A stretch of DNA of 64,000 nt, from contig JAHCHE010000022.1 in NCBI GenBank assembly GCA_026129905.1, forward strand, positions 1 through 64,000. Direction: 5' to 3'. The translations under genes and the position numbers were made by a program. This document shows positions 1-7,413 of the stretch, in pieces; the stretch's first letter is position 1; each line of letters starts with the position of its first letter. The notes below the pieces were generated by a model, which made no database searches, was not told the origin of the DNA, and worked only from the letters and a program-made list of their open reading frames with translations. This DNA comes from Bryobacteraceae bacterium. GTDB taxonomy: Bacteria; Acidobacteriota; Terriglobia; Bryobacterales; Bryobacteraceae.

Positions 1-306
1 GAAGACGGGGCGTGGGGCGGCGGGGTCGGCGTGAGCTTTGGCTTCCAGCAGACGGAGGACGGCGGAGACGTCGTGGGGTCGCGGGGCGCGGGAGGTTTCC
101 TGGAGGCGGAAGTCGAGGAGCCAGTCGCGGACGTAGGGGGCACGGAGGGGGAAGATGTGGGCGCCGCCGTCGCCGAAGTGGAAGCTGGCGAAGGGCTGGC
201 CGTCCTGGGAGCGGAAGACGGGGATGTGGCAGGCGATGTCCCAGAGGCGCTGGTACTCGGAGGGGGGGCGGTGGTGAAGAGTGGAAGGAAAGCGTGAAGT
301 GGACAT
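1..306 (-). CDS. Partial protein resembling mobile-element replication/helicase proteins (N-terminal part)
   Basis: The reading frame starts at an ATG at 306 and runs off the left edge, giving about 102 residues. The visible part has a short segment ending HIFPLRAPYVRDWLLDF and then HDVSAVLRLLEAKAH. I recall a similar layout (a pattern like SRAFRAWL followed by ALQDALNVLEARAH) upstream of the ATPase domain in plasmid and integrative-element replication proteins, so a primase/helicase-type product is possible. That comparison is from memory and the catalytic part lies outside the window. Codon use is strongly GC-rich in third positions, as expected for a real gene. A perfect 10-bp-arm palindrome lies 26 bases upstream. 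Confidence 0.5.
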   Translation of the reverse strand, partial: MSTSRFPSTLHHRPPSEYQRLWDIACHIPVFRSQDGQPFASFHFGDGGAHIFPLRAPYVRDWLLDFRLQETSRAPRPHDVSAVLRLLEAKAHADPAAPRPVF

Positions 307-332
307 GGTGGAAAGGACTCCTTTTCGGTAAT

Positions 333-355
333 CAAAGCCTGAATTTCAGGCTTTG
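333..355. promoter_or_regulatory. Inverted repeat, possible operator upstream of the partial gene at 1-306
   Basis: Two perfect 10-bp arms (CAAAGCCTGA and TCAGGCTTTG) flank a 3-base centre. The element lies 26 bases upstream of the ATG at 306. It is AT-richer than its surroundings. It has no T-run on the side expected for a terminator, and its size and position suit a dimeric regulator site. The bound protein is unknown. Confidence 0.45.
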
Positions 356-507
356 TGAGATAGTTTAAGGGGCGGCGGTGGCGGAGCGGCGGGGCGGCGA
401 GGGGGAAATGGTTGAGAATTAAGGGGATAATTGTGGGGAATGGGTTGTGACCCGGTTGAAAGCTGTCAGCCGTCAGCGAACAGCCGAGACCGCTGCCGCC
501 ACCGCCG

Positions 508-706
508 TTACAGGATCCACAGGCCGCCGAAGCGGTAGACATACTTCAAGAGACGCCCCTTTTCCGAACCGCACTCCGACGATCAAGCTGCGCCTGCCGA
601 TCGTGCCGAGATCGAGCATCCGGAGAAGGCCGGCCGGGTCGTTTACGTGCGGAAAGCTGAGAGGCATTCCCGTGGCATGAAAGAAGCCGCCTTGTCTACA
701 GGACAA
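508..706 (-). pseudogene. Decayed remnant of the exported-protein cassette
   Basis: Two fragments resemble neighbouring genes. One frame reads NDPAGLL followed by GRRSLIVGV, close to DPAGLL and ARLLLGV in the broken gene at 1892-2587. Another frame ends KYVYRFGGLWIL and a stop at 508, close to the ending KYTYRFGGLTLQ of the gene at 2587-4176. The frames are interrupted and no start is apparent. I read it as debris of one more cassette copy. The rest of 307-740 holds nothing else I can identify. Confidence 0.35.
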
Positions 707-740
707 TGCCCGCCTCGCCCACGATGGCTGGAGAATCGGA

Positions 741-1895
741 TCATTGAATCGCGACGGTCACCTGCTGTTGTGCAGTGTCGGCCTGCCCCACGGTCACCAC
801 TAGCGGCTGCGGTCCCGAACCGATGTCGAGGGGTACCCTCGCATTGATCTGGAACATCCCCGCCACCTGGTAGGGAGCGGGGCCGGCGTACTGGATAGCG
901 GCCGGGCGCCCGCCGATGGTGACCGAGACCGCTGCCGTCAGGGCGATCCGGACTGAGCTGCCAAGAAAGATACTGCCCTCGAGAAACGGTTCCGTCCACA
1001 GTCCGCCGCCGGTGCCGAACATCGTGATCACGCTCCCCTTTGGGGCCGGGTTCTCCACGCTGTTGAAGCTGATGCCATTGTTGATGATGGCGCCCTGTCC
1101 GCGGCCGTTCCCGGTCGCCGTGAAGATCCCCGGCGCGGTCTCCGCGAGCGGCACGCTGACTGCGGGCGCGTTCGCGCCGTCGTGCCGGACCAAGATCTCC
1201 ACCGATTTCTCGCCCACTGCCCAGGGGACGACGGCGTTGATCTGGTTCGTGCTGACGTACAGCAACGCGCCCGGCACGCCGTTAAAAGCGACGGTGCTGT
1301 TGCCCAGAGTGGTCGGGTAAAGGCCGCCGGAATCGAATTGCGAGGAGACCGGGGGCGTGCCCAGGTACTCGCCAAAGATGGACACCACCTGACCCGGGGC
1401 GAGCGGGCCGGGTTGGAGCGTCGCGGCGTTCGTGACGTGGCTGACGTTCGGCGGCGGCCGCCGGCTCAGCGTCAGTTCCACCGTCGTCGAGGCACAGGGA
1501 GGCGTCGAGCCGCAGGTTTCGCCCGGTTTGGCGAACCACATGAATTCCCGGTAGCGGCCGGCGGGCATGTATGGAACCACGTTTGGATTCAGTCCGACCA
1601 CCACGACAGCCGGGGTGACCCCGCTCGGCGGGGACACCACGAGGAACTCAGACACTTCCGGAGAAAGGCCGGCAAAATGGGAAAGGCCGGCAAACTTGAA
1701 CGGCACCTTCTCACCGCCCAAAGCGGTGATTGCGAGCTCCGTAAACTGTGGCGCCAGACTGAGGGAGTCCGCGCTTGCCATGAATTGAAGAAAGCCCTTC
1801 GAAATGATAAGACTTTGGCAGTTGCCGTGGTGCGCTATCATGACGAGCCCACAAGCCACCGTCAGCGAGCGCAGCGCGTTGCGTGCAAGATTCAT
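741..1895 (-). CDS. Exported protein with Solibacter-type C-terminal module (TIGR03437-like)
   Basis: The product is 384 residues. I start it at the ATG at 1895, preceded by GGAGG at good spacing; the longer open frame upstream is the decayed end of the neighbouring gene. The N-terminus is a signal peptide (basic start, hydrophobic core, cleavage near HHGNCQS). The second half is the Solibacter module: VTNAATLQPGPLAPGQVVSIFG, then VAFNGVPGALLYVSTNQINAVVPW, then a second half-repeat ending in QINARVPLDIGSGPQPLVV. Its function is unknown; such modules occur in very large numbers in Bryobacterales exported proteins. The start overlaps the stop of the upstream broken gene (ATGA), so they were co-translated. 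Confidence 0.85.
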   Translation of the reverse strand: MNLARNALRSLTVACGLVMIAHHGNCQSLIISKGFLQFMASADSLSLAPQFTELAITALGGEKVPFKFAGLSHFAGLSPEVSEFLVVSPPSGVTPAVVVVGLNPNVVPYMPAGRYREFMWFAKPGETCGSTPPCASTTVELTLSRRPPPNVSHVTNAATLQPGPLAPGQVVSIFGEYLGTPPVSSQFDSGGLYPTTLGNSTVAFNGVPGALLYVSTNQINAVVPWAVGEKSVEILVRHDGANAPAVSVPLAETAPGIFTATGNGRGQGAIINNGISFNSVENPAPKGSVITMFGTGGGLWTEPFLEGSIFLGSSVRIALTAAVSVTIGGRPAAIQYAGPAPYQVAGMFQINARVPLDIGSGPQPLVVTVGQADTAQQQVTVAIQ

Positions 1896-2587
1896 TGTGA
1901 GCTGCCTCCAATCACCCTGAGAGCTACGGTCGGGGGTGTCTGCCCTGGCTGCGCGAATACCGGTATCTGGAGAGCGCCCGCCGGCAACGGTGTTCCCGCC
2001 GCATCGCCTAGCCGGAAGTACGAACTGTATGCCACGATCTTCACAAGGGAATTGAAAGGAACCACCACTTGATAGCTTCTTCACTTTGAATCCTCCGAGA
2101 CTAAAGGTGCGGGCTGGAACGAAAGGGCATCCGTTGGCACCCCGAGCAACAGGCGCGCGCCAGGCTTCCGCCCTTCATCTTGAGATAGAAGGCCCGCGGG
2201 ATCGTCGATGCGGATCGGCAGCGCCGCCCCTTTCGTCAGCACCATGGTAACGCTCGCGGCTGGTTCCTCTGCGGAGAGAGTCACCGTGGGCGGCTTGAGC
2301 CCCCACACGCACGGATTCAGCCAAGTGCTTTTCGGCGCTTGCACGCAAAGCCGGTAGTCACCGTCGCCCAATCCCACGAACCGAAACGCCCCGCCGGCGC
2401 CGCTCACCGCTCTCCATTCGATCTCTCGGACTCGCCCCTGTGCGTGCGGCGGCAGCAGATGTAAGCCCACCTCTCCGTCGCGCCATTGCCCGTTTAGGCG
2501 GTGGCCGGCGGCCTGCTCTCCACGGGGCCCCCTCGGACTGCGTTGGACGAGGGAGTTGAACGGGACTGCCTCCGCGTCCCCCACCAC
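1892..2587 (-). pseudogene. Exported carboxypeptidase-regulatory-like protein, broken by an in-frame TGA
   Basis: The frame resembles the intact paralogue at 5690-6454: GGAFRFVGLGDGDYRLCVQAP matches its DGTYSFDGLPLGSYHLCVHHP, and LPIRIDDPAGLLSQ matches its LCVRVYDPEDLASQ. A TGA at 2081-2083 interrupts it, yet the same frame continues with SYQVVVPFNSLVK and GDAAGTPLPAG, again like the paralogue, to a stop at 1892. No signal peptide or convincing start is visible; the only upstream candidates are GTG codons overlapping the previous stop at 2587. I infer a nonsense mutation plus loss of the normal N-terminus. Read-through cannot be excluded from sequence alone. Confidence 0.6.
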
Positions 2588-4176
2588 TACTGAAGCGTCA
2601 GGCCGCCGAATCGATAGGTGTACTTCCACACGTGTTGTCCGCCGAGAGAAAGCCCGGTCGCGGAAAGTGCGGGTATTTGCGCCGGATCGGGGGTCACTTC
2701 CAGGATGATTTCCGCCGTTTCTGCCGGCCTCGGCGGGAGCGAAGAAGGGTCGACGGTCGCGGCGCCGCTGGAGGCTCGCGCTTGGGTGGAGTTGTAAATG
2801 TCTAGTACTCCAAAGTGGTTCACCAGCTTCAGGGTCACCCACGCGTCGGGATCGCCACCAGTCCAATTGACGGTGAGGAGCGGCCCATGGGTACTCACGA
2901 TCGTTCCGGGCGGGAACGACGAGGTAACGTTGATGCCGGAGCCGATCCGCAGGCTGGACTGAAACGCCCCCACGCCGGCGCCGCCGCCGGCCGTGACCGT
3001 GAACGAACCGGGCCGGATGGTCCCGTTCGGCAGCACGGCGCGATAGACCCGCCGCCCCTCGACCATGACCGGCGCGGCTTCCGCCGGCCCGAAGCCGGGC
3101 CCCTGGAAGCTCACCGTCCCGGCTTCGAGGCTCGTGTAGCCGGGCAGTGGGCAAACTGGACCAAACAGATCAATGGCCCTCGTACGGCCACTCCCCTCCC
3201 GGAACTCCACCGGCGGGGGCGGCTGTTTGCCCGGGGAGGCGTCGAACGAGGCGGTGAAGGTCTCGGTGGCGCCGGCTGGCTCCATCCCACTGGCTTCCGT
3301 CCTTTCCCACGTGATCACTCCGTAGGCTGCCGTGGGGGGGTCGAGGCAGGCTCCTCCGCCTTTGCGGATACTGATCGGGACCGGCTGGCTCCGGCCGTTC
3401 GTACTGATCATCAGGGGAACGCCGCAGCCCTCGCGAACGGTGTCAGGGATCCGGAGATTCACCTGGTCCAGGCCGACGAAGCCTGGCGCACGACCTGCCC
3501 AGGAAACCTTGGTGAACGGGGTTGGCGGGAGGAGCGTCGATGGGAGCTCGAACAGGGCCAGGTACGTGGACCAATTCAGCGCCAGCGACGGAGGATCCGA
3601 GGGGGCGGGAGCGCCGTCAGCCGGCGGATTGTAGAAACCTATCAAGCCGGTGCCATAGACCCCAAGGTAATCTCCGGGCGAAGCACTGCTGAAGGGAGAG
3701 TTAAGTGACACGCTGCCGTCGGCGGCCACGTTAAACACGGCCCCACGGCCGCAGCCACTGCTATCCAGTGTGAAAATACCGAATCCTTCCCCGTTGTCGA
3801 GATCCAGCGGATACGGATCGCTCATCCCCGCAGGAGTCGTGACGACCATCTCGGCCTCCCAAAATGGGGGAGGGTAACGGGAGGGAAGCTGAAGATTGAT
3901 CTGGTTCGGCGAAACGAAGAAAAGGGGAGCCGGGACTCCGTTTACCGTCACCGATGTGCCGCCCAGATTGGCGGGGAGCGGAAGAGAGTCGGCGGATTGG
4001 GTAACTGTGGCGAGATTGCTGCCGAAGACCGAAACGATGGAACCGATCGCCACCGCTTTGCGCGAAAGACCCCCGGTGGCATAACTCGCGGCGTTCACTA
4101 CGCCGCCGGGAGAGATGACGGGTCTTTGCCCGCAAACGACCGCGGCCGCCGCGAGAAGGATCAGGAACGGACGCAT
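2587..4176 (-). CDS. Exported Solibacter-module protein (TIGR03437-like), 529 aa
   Basis: The ATG at 4176 follows a strong GGAGGTG site. Residues 1-17 are a signal peptide ending VCGQ. From about residue 22 comes the typical module: GGVVNAASYATGGLSRKAVAIG, VSVFGSNLA, LGGTSVTVNGVPAPLFFVSPNQINLQLP, and a second half-repeat with SPGDYLGVYGTGLIG and GLDQVNLRIP. About 250 further residues of beta-rich sequence end in WKYTYRFGGLTLQ. It belongs to the minus-strand array of exported proteins and lies 13 bases after the short gene at 4190-4759. Function unknown; probably cell-surface or secreted. Confidence 0.85.
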   Translation of the reverse strand: MRPFLILLAAAAVVCGQRPVISPGGVVNAASYATGGLSRKAVAIGSIVSVFGSNLATVTQSADSLPLPANLGGTSVTVNGVPAPLFFVSPNQINLQLPSRYPPPFWEAEMVVTTPAGMSDPYPLDLDNGEGFGIFTLDSSGCGRGAVFNVAADGSVSLNSPFSSASPGDYLGVYGTGLIGFYNPPADGAPAPSDPPSLALNWSTYLALFELPSTLLPPTPFTKVSWAGRAPGFVGLDQVNLRIPDTVREGCGVPLMISTNGRSQPVPISIRKGGGACLDPPTAAYGVITWERTEASGMEPAGATETFTASFDASPGKQPPPPVEFREGSGRTRAIDLFGPVCPLPGYTSLEAGTVSFQGPGFGPAEAAPVMVEGRRVYRAVLPNGTIRPGSFTVTAGGGAGVGAFQSSLRIGSGINVTSSFPPGTIVSTHGPLLTVNWTGGDPDAWVTLKLVNHFGVLDIYNSTQARASSGAATVDPSSLPPRPAETAEIILEVTPDPAQIPALSATGLSLGGQHVWKYTYRFGGLTLQ

Positions 4177-4189
4177 TGGCGTTCACCTC

Positions 4190-4759
4190 CTACGGAGACT
4201 GCGGATCCCGCCCGCTAATGTTCAACGTGAACACCTGGTCCTGCCCGGCGACCGCCTCGAACGGAATTCTTCCGCCCGAATTATCCACCGGCAAGCCTCG
4301 CGTATCCGTCAACGTCACGTGCCGGCTGAACACCCACAGCTTCAGCGGCAGGCCGGCGGGAATGCTCATCTGGTAGTCGCGGCCACTCTCGTCGAAGCGC
4401 GCAATGGCGGCGGCAAGAAAGGCGCCCGTTCCAAACACCACTCCAACGATGAGGTTCGGCGCCCAAGACGCATCATCCTTCTTTACTGGGGGCACAAGAA
4501 CTACCGCAACCAGAGGAGCGGCCACGCCTCCCACCCAGACACGGACGCCGGCTAACTCAGCCGGCAAGGGGAACGTCGCAGTACGGACGGCTCCTTCAAT
4601 GTCTGCCAGCCCCGTGCAGAAAACAGCCGCAATCGAACCTCTTGGGGGCAAGCCGGGTTCGAGGCTGGCCCCAGAGGTGACCACCACGTCGCGGATTTCG
4701 GCGTGGACGGGAACATCGCTTCCGGCCAGGAGGACCAGAATGAGTAAGGTATATCGCAT
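4190..4759 (-). CDS. Short exported protein, partial duplicate of its upstream neighbour
   Basis: The ATG at 4759 comes 4 bases after the stop of the upstream gene and gives 189 residues with a signal peptide (MRYTLLILVLLAGS). Residues 21-85 (EIRDVVVTSGAS, EPGLPPRGSIAAVFCTGL, PLPAELAGVRVWVGG) nearly repeat residues 23-87 of the gene at 4764-5642. The sequence then diverges completely and ends after about 100 unrelated residues (SIPAGLPLKLWVFSRHVTL). It looks like a tandem partial duplication fused to a different tail. Function unknown. Confidence 0.7.
   Translation of the reverse strand: MRYTLLILVLLAGSDVPVHAEIRDVVVTSGASLEPGLPPRGSIAAVFCTGLADIEGAVRTATFPLPAELAGVRVWVGGVAAPLVAVVLVPPVKKDDASWAPNLIVGVVFGTGAFLAAAIARFDESGRDYQMSIPAGLPLKLWVFSRHVTLTDTRGLPVDNSGGRIPFEAVAGQDQVFTLNISGRDPQSP
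4511..4702 (-). repeat. Direct repeat copy 1 (coding duplication)
   Basis: This 192-bp block aligns without gaps to 5385-5576. I counted about 156 identical bases, roughly 81%. Both copies encode the region just after the signal peptide of adjacent exported proteins, in the same frame. Confidence 0.85.
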
Positions 4760-4763
4760 AGTG

Positions 4764-5642
4764 TCAGCGTCCAACGCCTACCCGGACTGGAATCACCGCC
4801 GGGCTGCTCAAATGGACATTGACTTTCACGCTGCAGAGGACACAGGATTCTCTTTGCAGGAATACTAGCGGATTGGGGCCGCCGGGCACAGACCTCGGCA
4901 CGATGAAATTGATCTGGTACACTCCAATGCTTCCGGGGCTCAGGCCCATAAACAGCCTCTCAGCTACTGCCCTAGGCTGATCGAGCGTTGCGCCAGCCCC
5001 GATGATCAAGTAGTACACCTCCTCGGTGTTCTGGATCATGTACTCCGGCACAACGGCAAGAGGATGGTACGGTGCCGGTTGGCCAGTGGGGACCGCCGGC
5101 CGCGTGCCCGGCATTCCACTCAAATAGGCAATGATGACCTCACCGGGGCTGGCTGGATTCTCCGGCGTTACCAGCGAGTAGTCGGCGGCGTGCTGAAACA
5201 CCCCGTAGTTGGTCCCCGGCAGGCGGAAGAAATCTCCTGGCGTCGAGAGCCGCAGCGGCGCACTGACGGTAGCCTGGTTCCCTTTCTGCTCGACCACCAC
5301 CTCCGCGTCCTGGTCGCCCAAGAGAGCCTCCATGGGGACCTGGATGTTGACCTGCTGATACGCACTGAAGGACGCCACCGCAAACAGAGGAGCGGCCGCG
5401 CCTCCCACGCGGACGCGAACGCCGGCTAACTCAGTCGGTAACGGCACTGCGGCGGCACTGACAATGCCGTCGATGCCTTCCAACCCCGTACAGAAAACAG
5501 CCGCTATCGATCCCTTGGAGGGCAAGCCGGGTTCGAAACTGGCCCCGGAGGTGACCACCACGTCGCGGATTTCGGCTGTCGCTGTCAGGCAGGTTCCGAT
5601 CAGCAGAGTGGAAACCGCGAGCCTTCGAATCGGAAACCGCAT
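4764..5642 (-). CDS. Exported Solibacter-module protein, 292 aa
   Basis: I start it at the ATG at 5642, preceded by a G-rich ribosome site, because a signal peptide follows directly (MRFPIRRLAVSTLLIGTCL, cleavage near ATAE). The body is a divergent Solibacter module: VVVTSGASFEPGLPSKGSIAAVFCTGL, LAGVRVRVGGAAAPLFAV, YQQVNIQVP, then SPGEVIIAYLSGMPG and IGVYQINFIVPRSVPGGPNPLV. A CVLC pair lies near the C-terminus. It follows the carboxypeptidase-regulatory-like gene at 5690-6454 by 47 bases, the same gene order as the damaged pair at 1892-2587 and 741-1895. Confidence 0.8.
   Translation of the reverse strand: MRFPIRRLAVSTLLIGTCLTATAEIRDVVVTSGASFEPGLPSKGSIAAVFCTGLEGIDGIVSAAAVPLPTELAGVRVRVGGAAAPLFAVASFSAYQQVNIQVPMEALLGDQDAEVVVEQKGNQATVSAPLRLSTPGDFFRLPGTNYGVFQHAADYSLVTPENPASPGEVIIAYLSGMPGTRPAVPTGQPAPYHPLAVVPEYMIQNTEEVYYLIIGAGATLDQPRAVAERLFMGLSPGSIGVYQINFIVPRSVPGGPNPLVFLQRESCVLCSVKVNVHLSSPAVIPVRVGVGR
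5385..5576 (-). repeat. Direct repeat copy 2 (coding duplication)
   Basis: Partner of 4511-4702, same length and no gaps. Differences concentrate in the middle third of the block, while the ends (for example CCACCACGTCGCGGATTTCG) are identical. Confidence 0.85.
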
Positions 5643-5689
5643 TATACAACCCCCTCTCTCGGGCGTACTGGTATGTGGCACGGCGGATG

Positions 5690-6454
5690 TCACCGGACCC
5701 CGCCCGCCACGCCGCGGAGCTTCACGACAATGACTCGCGCTGGCGGGCCTGTCGGGGCGAACGGCGGACGCACGATGGGCCTGCCGTCTGAAGGCGCTTT
5801 CTCGACGGGGAGCACCAGCCGCAACTGCGTAGACCAACCCTTCTCGTCGATCGCCGTTCCATCATTGTCAGCGAGCAGAAAGGCAGCGCTCGAGACCGTC
5901 AAGGTGAAGTCGGTGTCTGGCGGCGCCAGGCTGCAATACTCATACTGGCGTTCCCCTGTCTGGACGGGCAGCAGGGGCCGCAATACAGCGGCGTCGGCGG
6001 TGATCAGGGCATTGACTGGCACTAGCGGCACGGGACCTGATTTCGACACCTGCGACGCGAGATCTTCAGGGTCATACACTCGAACGCAGAGACGGGCTCC
6101 CTTTTGCAGCCGGATATCCACCGGTGGACCGCCGGGGGAGACGCTTTTCAGCGAGCCCTGCGGCCATTGGCACGGGTCAAGATAGTCCCCCGGGTGATGG
6201 ACACACAGATGGTAGGATCCCAGGGGGAGGCCGTCGAAACTATAGGTCCCGTCGGACTGGCTTGTGGCCCGCTGGATCGTTGGGCCAGTTGGGGAAAACG
6301 CTTTCGGCGCCTCGGCGGCGATTACGGTTGCGCCGGCAACCGGCACGCCCGACGCATCGTCCAGGATCTTGCCCTTTATCTGCGGGTATCCTGGGAGCGC
6401 ACAACAAAGCCACACCAGGACACCCGAAATCGGTGCTATCAAGCGGCTGGTCAT
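5690..6454 (-). CDS. Exported carboxypeptidase-regulatory-like domain protein
   Basis: The ATG at 6454 has GGAGG eight bases upstream and gives 254 residues. A signal peptide covers residues 1-24 (SGVLVWLCCALPGYPQ). Then comes a carboxypeptidase regulatory-like beta-sandwich: IKGKILDDASGVPVAGATVIA, TSQSDGTYSFDGLPLGSYHLCV. A second beta-rich half follows (RLCVRVYDPEDLA, FTLTVSSAAFLLADNDG). There are no catalytic motifs. These domains usually stabilise or attach secreted proteins. The gene lies between the interrupted glycoside-hydrolase-like gene and a Solibacter-module gene, all in one direction, so co-transcription is likely. Confidence 0.8.
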   Translation of the reverse strand: MTSRLIAPISGVLVWLCCALPGYPQIKGKILDDASGVPVAGATVIAAEAPKAFSPTGPTIQRATSQSDGTYSFDGLPLGSYHLCVHHPGDYLDPCQWPQGSLKSVSPGGPPVDIRLQKGARLCVRVYDPEDLASQVSKSGPVPLVPVNALITADAAVLRPLLPVQTGERQYEYCSLAPPDTDFTLTVSSAAFLLADNDGTAIDEKGWSTQLRLVLPVEKAPSDGRPIVRPPFAPTGPPARVIVVKLRGVAGGVR

Positions 6455-6488
6455 TGATGTCCTCCAGTTCAGGATCGAGGCCCGGAAC

Positions 6489-7413
6489 TTACGGCCCCGG
6501 CACAATCGTCAGGTTGTAACCCGGCGAGGGTGTGCCGGAGTAGCCGTTCCGGACGTAGAGCGTCCACTGGCCGGGCGCCGCTCTCCCCTGCAGACCGGCA
6601 TTAATCTGAAAGTGCGAGAGATCCCAGTAGTCGGGCTGACCGGCGTACAGCCAGACATCGCCGTAACCCGGCCGCGTGAGCTGAATGCTGTTGCCGCCCG
6701 TGCGCGAGAAGCCGTTTCCCCACACGATGATTCCACCGTTGGCGTAGATGGTGCTGCCGGAGCCAAAGTTGGTCACCGCATTGACGATCGGTCCGGCGCC
6801 GATATTGACCGTGGCCGAAGCGCTCGCCGGTGTGCCGGCGCCGTTGTTACCGGTCACCGTCACCGTGAGAGGTCCTGTGACGACGGCGGGAGTGGCATCC
6901 GTGAATGCGCAACTACCTGCCAGTTCGGTGCTTGAAACGGGAAACGGTTTTTGCTGATCCGGCCTGCAGGAATAACTCGGCCCGTGGCCTCGGTTCAACG
7001 AGAGAGAAGCCACATCAGCGGCGGTCCAGGTCACTGTAACTGGCTGTCCCAGCGTGTAGTAGTTGCTGGTCGCGGTCAGCGAGACAATGGGAGGCGCCGC
7101 GTTGAGCTGGCTCGGGCAACTCAGCGAACCATTCAGGTAGTAGGATCGCAAAACCGACCAGGCAGGCTTGTCACCGTAGCTCTCACTTTCATATGCCAGT
7201 CCCCAGTACAGAACCCAGGCGCGATCAAGAGCGGCCCAGAAGCTTGCCCAAGCCGGGTCATTCCACATCGCCTGGGGATCGTAGAGCGCCCAGTAGGCGA
7301 ACTTCTGGATGCCGGCGGCGGTGTAGCTGCAGAGCGCGTTGTTGAGCCACTGGGAGTGGCCCGAGACGGTGGTGGTCGGCGTTTGGGCGTCCCCAAAATA
7401 GGGTATGTTGTTG
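6489..7413 (-). pseudogene. 3' part of the IS-interrupted glycoside-hydrolase-like gene
   Basis: This frame continues the catalytic domain at 8912-9945 once the IS66-type insertion and one target duplicate are removed: the codons join in frame as NGN-NIPYFGDAQ. It starts with the end of the barrel (GIQKFAYWALYDPQAMW), then an Ig-like segment (VSLTATSNYYTLGQPVTVTW), then a C-terminal beta module (VNAVTNFGSGSTIYANGGIIVWGNGF, HFQINAGL) resembling the binding/Solibacter modules of neighbouring proteins, ending at 6489. The portion is intact as an open frame but is cut from its start. Confidence 0.75.
7406..7413. repeat. 8-bp target-site duplication, left copy
   Basis: TGTTGTTG, matching 8912-8919 exactly and directly abutting the GTAA end of the element. 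Eight base pairs is the usual duplication size for IS66-family elements. Confidence 0.85.

Noticed and set aside
2081-2083. TGA as a selenocysteine codon
   Set aside because: The paralogue has no Cys at this position and the gene also lacks its signal peptide; decay is simpler.
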